Shown here piece after piece: positions 21,201 to 34,300 of a stretch of DNA of 64,000 nt. Made by a program: the position numbers and the translations under genes. The stretch lies in assembly GCA_001643675.2 (NCBI GenBank), contig LSRY02000010.1:693501-757500 (forward strand), in the 5' to 3' direction. The notes below the pieces were generated by a model. It worked only from the letters and a program-made list of their open reading frames with translations, ran no database searches and was not told the DNA's origin. How positions within the stretch are numbered: position 1 is the stretch's first letter; the number at the start of each line of letters is the position of its first letter. Origin of the DNA: Monocercomonoides exilis. Taxonomy: Eukaryota; Preaxostyla; Oxymonadida; Polymastigidae.

Positions 21201-24200
21201 TCATTGAATTTCCAAAGCATTTACAACATCAACAATTTGTTCAGGTGACTGTGGTGAAGCATCAGAATCAGGAGTCGGAGGAGGAGGAGGCAGCTCGTCA
21301 GAATTGGACAAGCTAAGCGAAGTGTTAGCAAGAGCGTCTGTGTTGTCATTTTCTGAGGAGTGCTTTTCAGAATGCACAGATGGCAAACCAGAATCAGATG
21401 TTTCTTGAAGCTCAGCAGCCGGCGAAGAAGTCATCGATGTTTCAGTCGACGAACACAAATATTCCTTTGCGGCTGCGTTTCCTTCCTCACTCGAACTTCC
21501 AATCGATATGGCTTCAGTTTGTTTTGTGTTTCTTTTCTGCTTTTGTTCGGCTTCTTTTGCTTCGTCTGGTGTATTTGAAGAAGAGGTGGCATCTGCTTGA
21601 TCAGCCGGAGAATGAGGAGCTGGAGGTGTTGTTGATATGACTTCAGAATGAGAAGAAGAGGAGGAGTTTGAGACAGAAGAAGGCGGTGGATGTGAAAGAG
21701 TTGAGAAAGCAAATGGCTCAGAAGGCAAAGCATTATCAGAAGCAACATCTTGTTGTTCTTTTGTTTTTGCCTCAGAACTTTCATAATGTGCAGCATCTTC
21801 AATTGGCACAGACTCAGAATGAAGTGGAGGATTAGAAGATGAAGACGACGAAGATGAAGACGACGAAGATGAAGACGAAGAAGATGAAGATGCCTCGGAA
21901 GTTGTTGACTGTGTGCCTTCAGAAGTGTCTGTGTATCCTATTTCAGTCTTTTGTTTTCCCTTTCCATCTTTATTCTCATTCTCACTCTCACTCTCACCTT
22001 CCTTCTCCTTCTTTTTCTCCTTCTCCTTCTTCTCCTTTATTCCTTTCCCATCTTTCTCCTCCTTTCCATCTCTTCCCTCTTCTCTTTCATCCTCAGCCGC
22101 TGCCGACGAGCTGAGCATCAGATGCGACGAGGTCGGAGGAGCAGAACCAGCGCCCAGCGCCTTTCTGTTCGTGGCTGGAGTCAGAAGGGGCATCTTTGCA
22201 CTCGGCGTGGTTGTCCTGTTGAGCGGCGACAGATGCAGCATCGAGTTCGACAGAGAGAAGGCCTGGGGGCCCCGTGCAGGCACAAAGAATATCTCCATAA
22301 AGTCCAGGAAGCGCAGGCCGTACGACTTCGCATCCACAGCCGAGATCTGCTTCCCGTCCTGCTGCAGAATAAACCGCTTCAGAAAGTTCTCCGACTTCTT
22401 CCACGTGTTCCACTCTGTCAGTATGTCGATAATCCCCACAAAAAGCACCTCGCTTCCTTGTTCATCCAGCGGAGAAGGCGGCGCAGACGCAGCGGCAATC
22501 ACTTCGCGATTGAACTGCTCCTCTTTCGAAAGAAGGCTGGCTGCCAGCTGCTTCTCCTGCCTCATCTCTTCCTCCCGTTCCTTTTCACGTTCACTCAGCC
22601 GTTCTGCTTTCAATCGCTCTCTGTCTTCACTTGTGAGTGCATCGTTCTCTTCTTCAGCTTTTTCCTTCCTTGCCTCTTCTTCCTCCCACAGCCGCTGCTT
22701 CTCAGCAATCATTTGCCTCCACTCTTCCACTTTCACCCTCTCTTTTGTTCTCTCTTCTTCGATTTTCTTTTCTTTCATCCGCTCTCTCATCATCTGCCTC
22801 CTTCTCACCTCTGCCTCAGTTGCCATTGTGTTCATCCCTCCTGCGTCTGCCTGGAAGATCGACACCCACGTACCCTTCGGCCCAACAAACCCCGGATGAT
22901 TCAGCGTCGTCGAAGGCGGCAGATCCACCGCGTTCTGCAGAGACCACGACGGCACAGCCTGCTGAATAGCTGGCATCTGCGCTGATCGCAACGGCAGGTC
23001 CGGCTGATACACCATCGGCGTTGGCGACAGAGGCACATCGCCATACGACGACCCAACACCGGGCGAGCTGCCTGAAGAGAACGAGGCTCGCCTGTCCTTC
23101 TCTCCGCCCTCTCGCTCCTCTTTGCCCCGCTGCGCCTGCTGCACCAGCTTCCACCCGCCTCCGCCTCCGATTTCTCGCTTGTGGACGCCGATCATCAGCG
23201 AGTAGTCCATGATTTTGTTCTTAATGAGGAACTCCACGTCGCATCGGAGCTGCTGGTGGAAGAGGCGGTGCTTCACTGGGCCCAAGGGGAATTTGCGGTG
23301 CAAGTCTAAATCTTTGAAGACAACAGTCTTTTGCATGAGATCCCGCTGGCTCGCATTGCGATGGAAGGTGGATCCCTTCAAGTCAAACCTCTGATGTATC
23401 AAATAGTCTGTGTCGCAAATGTTGTTCATAACCATAAAATACACTTTCTTTCCTTTGTATTCTTTAAGTCGATGCAGCCCGAAGATACGCACAAGATGTG
23501 TATTTCGATATTGAAGCGTATGATGATAGTAAGCCGCCAATATTTTTCTCAAAAACTTACATTCATTGCTTGTCATAGTTTTAATTATAAATGACTGATC
23601 ATATGAATAGAAGAAAAAGGCGCTTGATTTTCCTGGTGTTGGAAGAGTGTACAGAGATTCATCACCGCATAATGAAAGCATATAGTCACTTGGATCACAG
23701 CCAAATCTTTCTCTTAACTTCCGGAAAATAAACGGTGCATAATCTTTAAATTTAAAATCATATGGCTGTTTGATAGGTGATTTAGATCCGGGAAGTCGAG
23801 GAAGTTCCATTTTCACAGCTTCTTCAAAATCCTGCAAAACAACATGATGCGGAGGTTTAGGAGTGATTCTACCAACGGCAAGGCGAATACCAAGCTGAAC
23901 GTTAAGCATAACTTGAAAATTAGGATGAGATGGGGTTAGTAATACACCAATCGGATTTATTCTAGGAGTTGATGTGGATGGAGGCCTTGGAATTGGTGTT
24001 TGAATTGGAGGAGGCCTTTGAAAAGTTGGTGGAGGTTGAGAAAGCGGTGGTGGAGTAGGAATTGATGGTGGTTGATCAGGAGAAACAGACCTATGATTGG
24101 GCGTTCGCGAAGGAGATGGAGAAGACGAACTTGAACTTGATGAATCCGAAGGAGAATAATGACGGTGATGATGGTGGTGGTGATGATGATGTCGATGTCT

Positions 24201-24317
24201 ATGCTTGCGATATTTTATGGATGAGCTTCTGTGCCTAGAATAACTATCATGTGAACGTTTTCTGGATCTTGAGCGTTTTTTTTCAATTGTTTCTGAATCG
24301 CCTTGAATATGATCCAT
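21201..24317 (-). CDS. phosphatidylinositol phosphate kinase (PIP5K/PIP4K family)
   Basis: Single-exon gene of 1,038 residues ending in TGA. The enzyme family phosphorylates PtdInsP to PtdIns(4,5)P2 at membranes, feeding traffic and cytoskeleton signalling. Residues 1-120 are disordered, with Arg/Ser and a His tract, then Pro-rich. The PIPK core starts at about 124. FIIKTM carries the ATP-binding Lys, DLKGSTF lies at about 309 and IMDYSLMIGVH at about 368. After a charged, coiled-coil-like insert of about 255 residues comes GIIDIL at about 627 with the catalytic DFG-equivalent Asp. The substrate-specificity loop reads ISAVDAKSYGLRF, then a C-terminal Ser/Glu-rich tail. The family's hallmark motifs are all present, so the enzyme is probably active. 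The loop is less basic than in typical PIP5Ks, so type I versus II is not assigned. It is divergent from the AGC kinase gene 1.07 kb away. Confidence 0.9.
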   Translation of the reverse strand: MDHIQGDSETIEKKRSRSRKRSHDSYSRHRSSSIKYRKHRHRHHHHHHHHHRHYSPSDSSSSSSSSPSPSRTPNHRSVSPDQPPSIPTPPPLSQPPPTFQRPPPIQTPIPRPPSTSTPRINPIGVLLTPSHPNFQVMLNVQLGIRLAVGRITPKPPHHVVLQDFEEAVKMELPRLPGSKSPIKQPYDFKFKDYAPFIFRKLRERFGCDPSDYMLSLCGDESLYTLPTPGKSSAFFFYSYDQSFIIKTMTSNECKFLRKILAAYYHHTLQYRNTHLVRIFGLHRLKEYKGKKVYFMVMNNICDTDYLIHQRFDLKGSTFHRNASQRDLMQKTVVFKDLDLHRKFPLGPVKHRLFHQQLRCDVEFLIKNKIMDYSLMIGVHKREIGGGGGWKLVQQAQRGKEEREGGEKDRRASFSSGSSPGVGSSYGDVPLSPTPMVYQPDLPLRSAQMPAIQQAVPSWSLQNAVDLPPSTTLNHPGFVGPKGTWVSIFQADAGGMNTMATEAEVRRRQMMRERMKEKKIEEERTKERVKVEEWRQMIAEKQRLWEEEEARKEKAEEENDALTSEDRERLKAERLSEREKEREEEMRQEKQLAASLLSKEEQFNREVIAAASAPPSPLDEQGSEVLFVGIIDILTEWNTWKKSENFLKRFILQQDGKQISAVDAKSYGLRFLDFMEIFFVPARGPQAFSLSNSMLHLSPLNRTTTPSAKMPLLTPATNRKALGAGSAPPTSSHLMLSSSAAAEDEREEGRDGKEEKDGKGIKEKKEKEKKKEKEGESESENENKDGKGKQKTEIGYTDTSEGTQSTTSEASSSSSSSSSSSSSSSSSSSNPPLHSESVPIEDAAHYESSEAKTKEQQDVASDNALPSEPFAFSTLSHPPPSSVSNSSSSSHSEVISTTPPAPHSPADQADATSSSNTPDEAKEAEQKQKRNTKQTEAISIGSSSEEGNAAAKEYLCSSTETSMTSSPAAELQETSDSGLPSVHSEKHSSENDNTDALANTSLSLSNSDELPPPPPTPDSDASPQSPEQIVDVVNALEIQ

Positions 24318-25382
24318 ATACCTAACTAACTTCCCAAATAAAATGCGAAATAATTCTAAAACACATAAAACATTTTAAAAAATTAATAACTTTTGTTTAT
24401 AGCAAGAGAAAACTAAAATTCATACAAGGTACAAAGATTGATCTGAATGCTCCATTATTTTATATTTGAATCACAGAAAAACTGTTTGTCATTCGAATAT
24501 GAATGCAACAAATATTGAAAAAAAATTACCGTTTTTATCACATTTAAAGAACTGAAACAAATCCTTTAGATAGCTTTTATTTTATCAAATTTTATTTTAT
24601 TTTAATAAATTTTCCGGATGGAGCAATTATAATGCATGAAACATCATTGAAGAATGTTTTGATAAATTCAAATTACGAACATATCTCTAAAATTCCATGA
24701 AATAATTGCATTATTCAGCGCATCATCATTCTCAGAAAAGACTTATTGCTTTTTTGAAGCTAATAATTATTTATCAAAATCTTTAATTTTGACTCTCGTT
24801 GAAAAATGCAGGCAACGCCAATGCACCAGTTGCTTATAAATCATCATCATTCATCATCATGAAATCATTATTTATTGAAACATTTCATGTTAATTAACCA
24901 CTTTGCGATTTTATTCTCTTATTATTTCATATCTTTATCAGACTTTAGAGATTTCAAAGATTATAAATCATCATTTATCTCTCAAATGGAGATGATTTAA
25001 AGAAATCAATTCATGCATGAAATAAAAAATAAAACATCATAAAAAATCTATGAATAATGAGTATTTTTTTATTATCACAGGTGGGAGAAAAAGGACATAA
25101 AAAAGAATGTTATTACAAACAAAAATTTAAGGTTGAATGTTTTGACAAGAAATGTCAAAAATTTCGTTATAAAGAGGAACCATAACACAGCGATACAGAT
25201 CCTTTCATTTTTAAGTTTGCTTTTTCCCGTGTGTTATATCATAATTGGGGTGTGCATTTTTTATTTATGAAAACATTATTGTTGGCTTATTGTTTTTCAT
25301 TTGCAAAAATTTAATTGAAATTTTCTTTACAACAATTCAATGACATTTAATTGTTATTTCAATACCTGATTATTCTTTAAGA
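24318..25382. promoter_or_regulatory. divergent intergenic region between PIPK and AGC-kinase genes
   Basis: 1,065 bp between two start codons pointing away from each other, so it must contain both promoters. It is strongly AT-rich with poly-A/T runs and ATTTTATTTTA-like tracts near 24580-24610 and ATCATCATT runs near 24840-24860. No specific factor site can be supported. Confidence 0.4.
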
Positions 25383-28300
25383 ATGTGTGATCAAAGTTCT
25401 TCTGGCTCGCCAATAAGATCACTTTCTACAGCAAGTAACACACGTGGGTCTTTAGCATCTGCAGTTTCACCACCTGCAGATGCTTTTTCAAGAACATGGG
25501 ATTTCGGAGCAATCCCAAGTTTCAGTAGACCATATTCAGTTTCTTATGATACCACTACTATTGTTTCCTCTCTTGGAGAAAATTATCAACCATCAGAAGA
25601 TTATTTATCAAGGTCACACGACGATGATGCTTGGTCTGGCTTTAGGACAAGCTCAACACTTTCAACAAGTGATGATAATACCACGAGTCAAGCATCAATT
25701 GTGCCTTCATATATTTCATTTTTTGCAGAATCAAATCCAGCGGGCTTTGAAACGATTGCTCCTTGGTCGCAAATTGGAGTGGAACTTGTTCTTGCTCTCC
25801 AAGAAAGACCTGTCAATTTTGCAACTTTTAAATTTTCTCATGTTGTTTTTGAAGATTTTTTCCAACCAAAAGAACGATCCGTTGGATCGGGCTCTTTTGG
25901 TAAAGTGACGTTGTGGATTTCAAAACAACCTATGCATTCATTTGATACCTTTTCATCTTCTTTTACCCGCATTCATCGTAACGCAACACCTTTCCCTGTT
26001 ACCGTGGAAGCATTTTCCAATTCAACTTCAGCGATGTCTTCTACAGCTCCTGTTGCCTTGTCTTCATTCAATGAAGTGTCTGCAACGCTGAATCAGACTC
26101 AAGCAGTATCTGTGCCAAACTCATCTTTAGGAACCCCTGCTGTATCTCCACTTCGTTCACATTCTGTGTCAATGGCAGCTGGGACGATGGGAGCTTCTCT
26201 TTCATCGACCACTGGAACAGGCTTATCTGGTACAACAGCAACAAGCTTGTCTGATGCTTCTTCATCAACACAGTGGGCTGTCAAAACGATGCCTTTTTCA
26301 TTCCTCGCATCCACACAAATGGAGTCATATGCGCGAGCTGAGGGCGCCCTGATGCTATATCTTCAACGGGTGCTTCCGCACCACCCGCACATCATCCAGA
26401 CACATGCGTGCCTCGAAGACGATGAGAACTTGTACTTTGTGATGGAATTTCTGGCTGGTGGGCAGCTGTTTGACCGAGTGCGTGTGTGCCGAGACTTCAC
26501 CATTGAAGACGGGGTGTTCTATCTTGCCGAGTTGTGCGCAGCGATCACAGCACTCCACAGTGTTGGAGTTGTGCACAGAGATTTGAAGCCAGAGAATCTG
26601 ATGCTGGGCGAAGATGGACACTTGCGGCTCATCGACTTCGGAGTTGCGAGGCTGATTGAGATGCCCCATGCGATGAAAGAAAAGTTAAAGGAATGGGCAG
26701 AGCAGAACAAATCCAAGGAAGACGCTGATGGTTCCTCTGGAAATGCATGGACTGAGGAGCGGGAGAGAGAGTTTGGGGCTGATCCGTTCTTTTCGAAAAT
26801 GGCATTTCACACCTGTGAGCGCTCTTACTCGTGTTCGGCTGCACCTCAATCTGCACATTCAAAGGCTCCTGCTTCCATGCAGACGTCTGCTTCCTATTCT
26901 TCAATTGCCTCTGGCTCTCTATCTTCCTTCCCTACTCCTTCACCTTCGCCAACACTTTCTTCGACTTCTTCCTCGTCTGCTAGCCTTTCTTCATCTGGTC
27001 CTTTGCCTTCTGTTGTTCCTGCTTCTCCCTTTGCCACCCCAGCTGCATCGCCTTCCCCTTCTCCTTCTCCTTCCTCTCATCCTTCTGTTCCAACCTCCAA
27101 TTACGCTTTTCCGTCTCTCCTCCGCACTTTCTGCGGAACAGTCGAATATGTTGCACCTGAAGTCATCCGCGGCGAGTCATACTCATTCTCTGTTGATTGG
27201 TGGGCTTTTGGGTGTCTGTGCTATGAGCTGATAACGGGAACCTCCCCTTTTCTCGGCAGTTCCATCGCCGAAACCTATCAGAAGATCCTCGACGGGGACA
27301 TATTTTGGCCAACGGGCTTTCCGGATGATGCAAAGGATCTCATTCAGAAGCTGCTGAGATTAGATCCAGCAAAGCGGCTGGGATGTCGTGTGGTGAGTGG
27401 GAGAGAGCAGAAAGAGAGAGAAAGAGAAGGAATGGAAGCAGGCGAGAGAGAAGGAGACGGAGAAAGAGGGAGAGGGTGGGGCCACGGAAAGGAAGAGAGT
27501 GAGAAAGAGCGGAGGAAGAAGAGAAGAGAGAGGCATCGCGCGAAGCTGGGTGAAGGAGGGCAGATAATATCAGTTGGAGAGGAAGTAATGCGGCACCCGT
27601 TCTTTGCACGCATCGACTGGTCATCGCTTTCTGTGCAGCCACCTCCAATAACAGGGATAAGTGATCCTTCGCTGGATGAGAGTGGCATCCACACGCTTTT
27701 GAGTGCACGGGAGTACGAGGCACAGCGGGAGAAGTCGCGGAAGCTGCTGATTGCGCGGTATGTGGAGCCGATTGAGGTATCGCTGCCGTTCGAGGCAAGG
27801 TTCAGCGAAGTGGCGCAGCGGAGCAATGTTTTGAGAGAGCTCCATTCACAACTGCAGTCACTGCCACTGAGACCGACGGTGGTTGGGGAGACGCTGATGA
27901 GGAGGATCTGTGTGAGTGGAGAGAGAGAAGCAGAGAGAGAGGAGAGGGCGCTGAGGAGGCTGAGAGAGAGGGTGGAGAGGGAGTGGTGGAGAGACGGGAT
28001 GCAGATACGGATGTGGCTGATGAAGCAGCTGAAGAAGAGATTGAGAAGGCTGAAGGAGCAAAAGATGAGTGCACAAGGCAATGAAAGTGAAAGTGATATA
28101 ACAGAAGCAGGATATCAAGTAATCGAAAGAAACTCGTCGACTTCATTGAAAGGAAATGACAATCAAAATTCTCAAACAGAGGAGAATACACCAAAAGTGA
28201 AGAGAAATAGTTTGTTTGCAAGGAAATCAGACGAAAAAATCAAAGAAGATGCAGCAAAAGAGAATAAAGTAATTGAAGATGAGTTTGATGCTGAGCAAAT

Positions 28301-31300
28301 TCCGAGTATTTTGGAGAGCATTATGAAGGAAAATCCGCAAATGGGCGAAGAAGAGAGGATGAGGAATGTAATTCAGAGGGTGTTTAGCAGAGGACTGAAA
28401 GGTGTTTCGATAAAATCATCATTCACAGCCACACTTCGAGAGGGAGAAGGAGAAGAAAGAGACGAATTTGGAGAAATAGAAGGAGTATACCACAAAGATT
28501 ATGACAATCAAAACTATTTGAATGGCAATAAAAGACAAACCATTTCACTTCTACCGAACTTTTTTTCATCACCTGGGTTTCCTCAATCATCGTCCTCATC
28601 AACTTCTTCTTCTCATTCTCTTTCAAGCAAATCAAACGAAACGCAACAGTCTCATGTTCATCGGCCTTCTCAATCGATGTTCCAGAAATTGGCACAAAAG
28701 ATACCATTTTTGTCGTCTTCTGACAAAAACAAAGAAAAAACGATGAATTCAAATCAAAATGACTCATTTCACAGACATTCTTTGTCTCATTCATTCCATT
28801 CATTATCATCGTCATCATCTTCTTCTTCTTCTTTTGATCAAAATTCTCCATCTTTCAACACATACACTTCAACCTCTCCTTCATCCAGCACATCCGCCAT
28901 CGCCATTTCACCTCTGACTCTTCTGCAGCAGCTGATCACTCCACACACCATCTCCATTTCGCTCTCCTTCGACCACACCTCTCCTCCCTTCACAGCCCAT
29001 CCGCAGGAGCCCTTCTTCTCCTCTGCCTCTTCCTTTGGCAGCTTAGACGCCTCTTCTGCACAGCTGGCTCGGCACTCACCTCATCTGAATCCAACACATT
29101 CTGTTGTTACTTCGTCTCCCAACCGCCCTCCAGCCTCTCCCATCTCTTTGTCTAATTCTTCTCTTGCTCCTGGATTCGACATCACTTCATTCTCTCCCTC
29201 TGCTCCATCTAATTTCTTGTCTTCTTCCTCTTCCTCTTCCTCTTCTTCCTCTTCTTCCTCTTCTTCATCTTCTGCTTTGTTAAATCATCGATCTCTCTCT
29301 GCGTCTTCTCATTCTCAGCAGTCTGCACCGTCTGTATTTCTGTCTCCTCATTTGGATTCTCATTCTTCCTTCTCAAATTCACTCAGCATCCAACACTCTT
29401 CACCCCCACATGCTGCCTCTTTTGTTGCACACTCAGCCACTTCACCCATTTCAATACCTTCTTCTTCTTCATCTTCTTCTTCTTCTTCTTCTTTGACTTC
29501 TCCTTCCTCTTCGTCTTCCTCTTCTGCATTTACACCCGAAACATCCACCTATTCCTCTGTCACATTAGCACCCTTCTCTCTTTCTATCAATTCTTCTGGC
29601 TCGTTCAATCCTTCGCCTTCGATCGTTCCGTTGGACAGAGTCAGAAATCATCTTGTTCGACTGACGCTGGCAAAGTATCAGGCGAGGCTGAGAGACGAAA
29701 GAGAGGCAATGATGAAGAAGGAGGCACAGAAAGTCAATGGGAATAGTAATAATAATAATAAAATTATTGAAAAGGCAAAAGAAACAGCGAAGGTGAGAGG
29801 AAGAAAGAGCAAGAAAGAGGAGAAAGAGAAAGAGAAAGAGCAAGAGAAAGATAAAGAGAAAGAAGAATCAAGGAGATCAAGCAGAAATCCGTCTGCCCAC
29901 CGCCTTCTGAGCTCAAAGCCCGCTCTTCACAGCATCAAAGACAAGCAAGAGTCATTTAACAAACAAGTCTTTCGAAATGTGCCGACAATTTCGACGACTT
30001 TTGCCTCTCCTTTTGAGACGCCTGTGCCATTCACAGCAGAAGCACTCTACTCACAACAGGACGAGACACCTTCATTTGTGGCTGCTTCGAATTCTACGAC
30101 TCCTTCATTTACTGTTTCATCATCTTCTTTCTCCTCTTCTTCCTCTTCCTCTTCATCATCGTCAACTCCTTCCATATTCGATGAAAGATATCCTCATTCT
30201 TCTTCCACTCCGCTTTCTCATTCCAAGCCTCGTTCTGTGTCTGATGTAGACATTCGGCCTCCTTCTCTTCTCTCCCCTTCTTCTCATCCTTCTCCTCCCA
30301 AATCTCCTCCTCCTTCTTTCGGCGCCTCTCATTTTTCAAACGAAGAAGCGTTCCTTTTAAGCGGTTCTTCTGCCCCTTCTTCTTCTTTCAGTGAAGGAGA
30401 AGCCAACTTATCCACATCCTCCATCTCTTCCTCTCAGCTGTCTTTGCCTTCCTCTGCCTTCTCTCAGCTGTCCAGCACTTCTTCCACAGGCGTCTTGTCA
30501 GGCGTCTCTCACCACAAATCTCTTGACCTCTCAATGTTTGCCTCGCCAACAGAAGAAGAGCTTCGAAACAGTCCGGCAGAAAGCAATCAGAATCTGAAGG
30601 GAGATTTCAATGAACAAATGGAAAATTCAATAGAAGAGACTGATAAATCAAATCGTAATCTAAAGAATTATTCGTCCAAAGATGTTTTATCAACCTCTTC
30701 TCCTCATTTGCCTGCGAAGGAATCAGAAGCACAATCAACTGCTTCATCGCGGAAACATTCACAAAGGCGTTCTTCTCCATCACCTTCTCCTTCTCCTTCT
30801 CCATCACCTTCTCCATCTTCTCCTTCAGCTCTTCCTTCTTCCACTTATTTCTCTGATAAGCCATCCAATTCTTTGTCTGCATTCAAAGTTGAAATGAATC
30901 CTTTATCTGTCCTTGCACGAAAGGGGGTGCTTAACTGGAAGCCTAACCAAAACCCAACAAAAAGACAGAATGCTTCTTTGTCTCGCTCCATGCGCTCAAT
31001 CAATGCAGCTTCGTCTGCACATTCTCTTTCTTCCTCTTCCTCTTCTTCTCTTTTCAAAAAGATGGATTCTGCAGAGAACTGGAAAAACGGGCTTGTTGAA
31101 ATGCAGTTCTGGAAGGAAGAGCGCAACCAGCTGAAATTTCGTGTCTCTCTTTCTTTTCTCATTGCACTTCCAAAAGATACACCACAATTTTCATCTGTTT
31201 TTGATTTTTCTGCTTTGAAATTTCCAGAATTAAAGCGAAGCAGCTCTTCACTGGCTCTGAAATCTGCTCATTTGAGAACGCAATCCATGACAGTTCCTAT

Positions 31301-34300
31301 GCACTCTGGTATTTCTAATCTGCAGCCGTCTTCTTGTTCTCCCTCTGACTTCAACAAAACACAGTACTTCATCCGCGATTCTGCTAATTATCCTCATCTT
31401 TCTGAGAGCTCCTTTTCTTCTCTCTCAAATCCTTTGTCGCCAACACTCAGCTCAGCCAAGCAAAAGGGCTTTGTCGTCGCCACGCCTCAACAGAAGGAGA
31501 TGTTCAAGCCAATCACATTGCGTTCCAACCCTCTTTTCTCAAAGAAATCATCATCAACGCCTTCTCCTTCAGTGTCTCCTGCTCCTTCTCCTACTCTGCC
31601 TCGTTCTTCTCCTTCGGCTTCTCGCTCTCCTTCGCCTTCAATGCAGCTGTCTCCATCGTTGTCTTCATCAAGACGTTTATTGGCCTCTCCCTTTTCATCA
31701 TCATCTTCTTCTTCAAATTCTGCCAAGCTTCCTCCTCGTTCCTCCTCCAGCTCTTCTCGTTCACTGGCATCTTCATCATCATCAACTTCCTTATCCTCCT
31801 CCACACTCACCCAATCTCCTCCTTCTGTTTCTCTCTCTCCTGCTCCCTTTGCTGCTGTCTCTCCTCTTTCTGCTGCCTCTGCCACTGCCTCTGGCGAAGG
31901 AACAGGCACCGAAAAGATCCCTCTCATCCCCACCAGCCGCACACCCCCTGTGTTTTCATTCACTTCTGCCACACTGCCAACAAGACGGAGCTTGACAAGG
32001 CCTTCTTCGCTGAGAATAGCTCGGTCTGTGGAAGCTGATGGCGCATTGAACAATCCTCTCTCTCCAACATCTTCTCCATCTTCCCCACCAACTTTGTCGC
32101 CTTCTTCCGCTTCGCTGGCAAGTGCTTCTGTTTTGAGCTTCAGTACAAACTTTTCTAATTCCTCTTCTTCTTCAAATTCTTCAAATTCTTCAAATTCTTC
32201 AAATTCTTCTTCTTCTTCGTCTTCTTCTCTCTTTCCTTCTGATACCAATGAGCTTGTTATTCCTCAGCCTCTGTCTGAAGCACATCCTCCGTCAACCGAC
32301 ACCAGCATCCCTTCTTCTCTTCCTTCTTCTCCATCTTCATCTTCTTGCAGTCCAGCTATTACTGTCAATTCCCTCCGCTCTCTTTCGAATAAGCCTGTTT
32401 TCACATCCAATCCAAGCAGAACCGCTTCTCCTTCCAATTCGTCTGGTTCTTCAAAGCAAAGCTCTTCTTCAACTGCCAAAAAAATTTCTTCATTGAACAT
32501 GTTTGCAAACCCTGTTCATGTAAGCAATCCTCTTCTTAGTCGCACAAAAAGCAATGAAAACTATCAGTCAACTTCTTCTTCTTCAATTGGGCGAACTCAG
32601 GGCACTTCAGCATCAGATCCCTCACTCACGAAAAAAGAGAATGAAACAGCCAATAGAAATAGCAAAGAGACAACAGATAAAAGCAAGGATGATAAATCAT
32701 CTCAGTCATCATCATCATCATCATCATCAACTTCTTCTTCTTCTTACCAGGCAAATACTTTCTCTTCCACATCTTTAGTCCCCTCACACGCAACACACAA
32801 TGGCAATAAAATTGAGCTCACACACAACATCGACATCCGCTTCCCCCCTCTTCCTCCTCTCCGTTTCCTCGCTCCCTTCTCCTGTGAGTCGTCTCCTCCT
32901 CTTCAGCAGCTCTTCTCTCTCCCGCTGGCCTCACACGCCATCATCCACACCGCCTGGAGTCACGACGGGTGCTGTTTGGGTGTTGGCAGCAAGTTTTCAA
33001 TTTCTGTTTCATTTGTTGATCCATTTGTGCATATGCTGAGTATGAAGGAGAATGAAGGCACTCCATCAGAAGCAGCAAAGAGCCAAAAGAACACAAAGAT
33101 AAGAAGCAAAAAGAGAGAAACGCATTCTGTTTCTTCTTCTCCGTGTTCTCTTTTCGCGCTGCCTGCTCCAAATTCCACAGAAATGCAGACATCTTCGCGA
33201 TCTTCTTCATCGTCGAAGGAGACGAAAGAGTCAAAAGAATCAAAAGAATCGAAAACTGCTCAGAACAAGAAGTTAGCAGATCCTTTGAATTTGAGTGCAG
33301 ACAAAGAGATCGATGCTCGCCCAGTTGAATGGCAGTCTCTCTCGCCAATTGCTTCCAATGGCATTCAACACAATTTGTCGCCTTCTTTTTCTTGTTCTTC
33401 CTCTTCCTCTTCTGCAACAGCTTCATCGTCCTCTTCGGATGAGCAAACTGAACAAAACGAGCAGAAGTTCGAAAAGTTGGAAGCTTCTTTGTTTTTGGAC
33501 ACATCTCTTCCACCAGCATTAGATCCATCTGGATCTTCTTCATCCTCTTCTTTGTCATCATCATCTGCAAAGCCTACTAAAAATAGCAGTGTTCCTTCTT
33601 TTGTCTACTCGCGAAGACACTGCAGATGGCGAGGCTTCGACGAAACGCAGTCGATGATGTTTTCTGCCTCCTCTTCTTTTGCTCCAACATCTCTCCAATC
33701 GTTCACTCTTCCTTCCTCATCTTTCCTTTCGTTCCTCGTCTTTTCGCCTTCTGACCCCATTTTGTTATTTGACCTCAAAAACCACATTGGAATGCTTGAT
33801 TTTTGCGCTCCGCTGGATTCATCAGTAGGGGAATCTGGTACATCTTCCTCCTCTTCTTCTCTCTCCTCGATTTCTTCAGCAGTGTCATATTATCCTACAT
33901 CTTCTTCTCCTTCATCGTCTACATTGAGTTCCATGCCATCTTCATTCCTTTCTTCCACATCTTCTTCTTCTGGCTCCTCTTCATTGCCTAGACAGAACTC
34001 CACCCTTCCTCTTCTCCGCACCCTCATTCACCACAAGCAGCCTGTCACCGATGTGAGCTTCCACCCCAATGGCTCCTTCTTCGCCTCGTCCTCCTTCGAC
34101 CGCTCGGTTGCTCTGTGGGATGTGCACACACAGCGGTGCATTCATTCCACAAGCAACAGCCACCTTTCCTTTGTCTCCTCTGTCCACTGGCAGCCTGCTG
34201 CTTCAATGGTTTATGTGGCATCTGGAGGGTCAGACGGAAAACTGTGTCTGATGGACGCATCGACTGCTGAAGGCATTGAGGCGCCTTCTTTAAATTCTTC

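Noticed and set aside
21913..22985. Overlapping plus-strand frames of 328 and 344 codons.
   Set aside because: Both are antisense to the Glu/Lys/Arg-rich and coiled-coil segments of the PIP kinase gene and contain only Ser/Phe/Leu low complexity.
31487..32248. A 253-codon minus-strand Glu-rich frame.
   Set aside because: It mirrors the poly-Ser coding tracts of the AGC kinase gene (TCT/TCC read as GAA/GGA) and has no independent motif.
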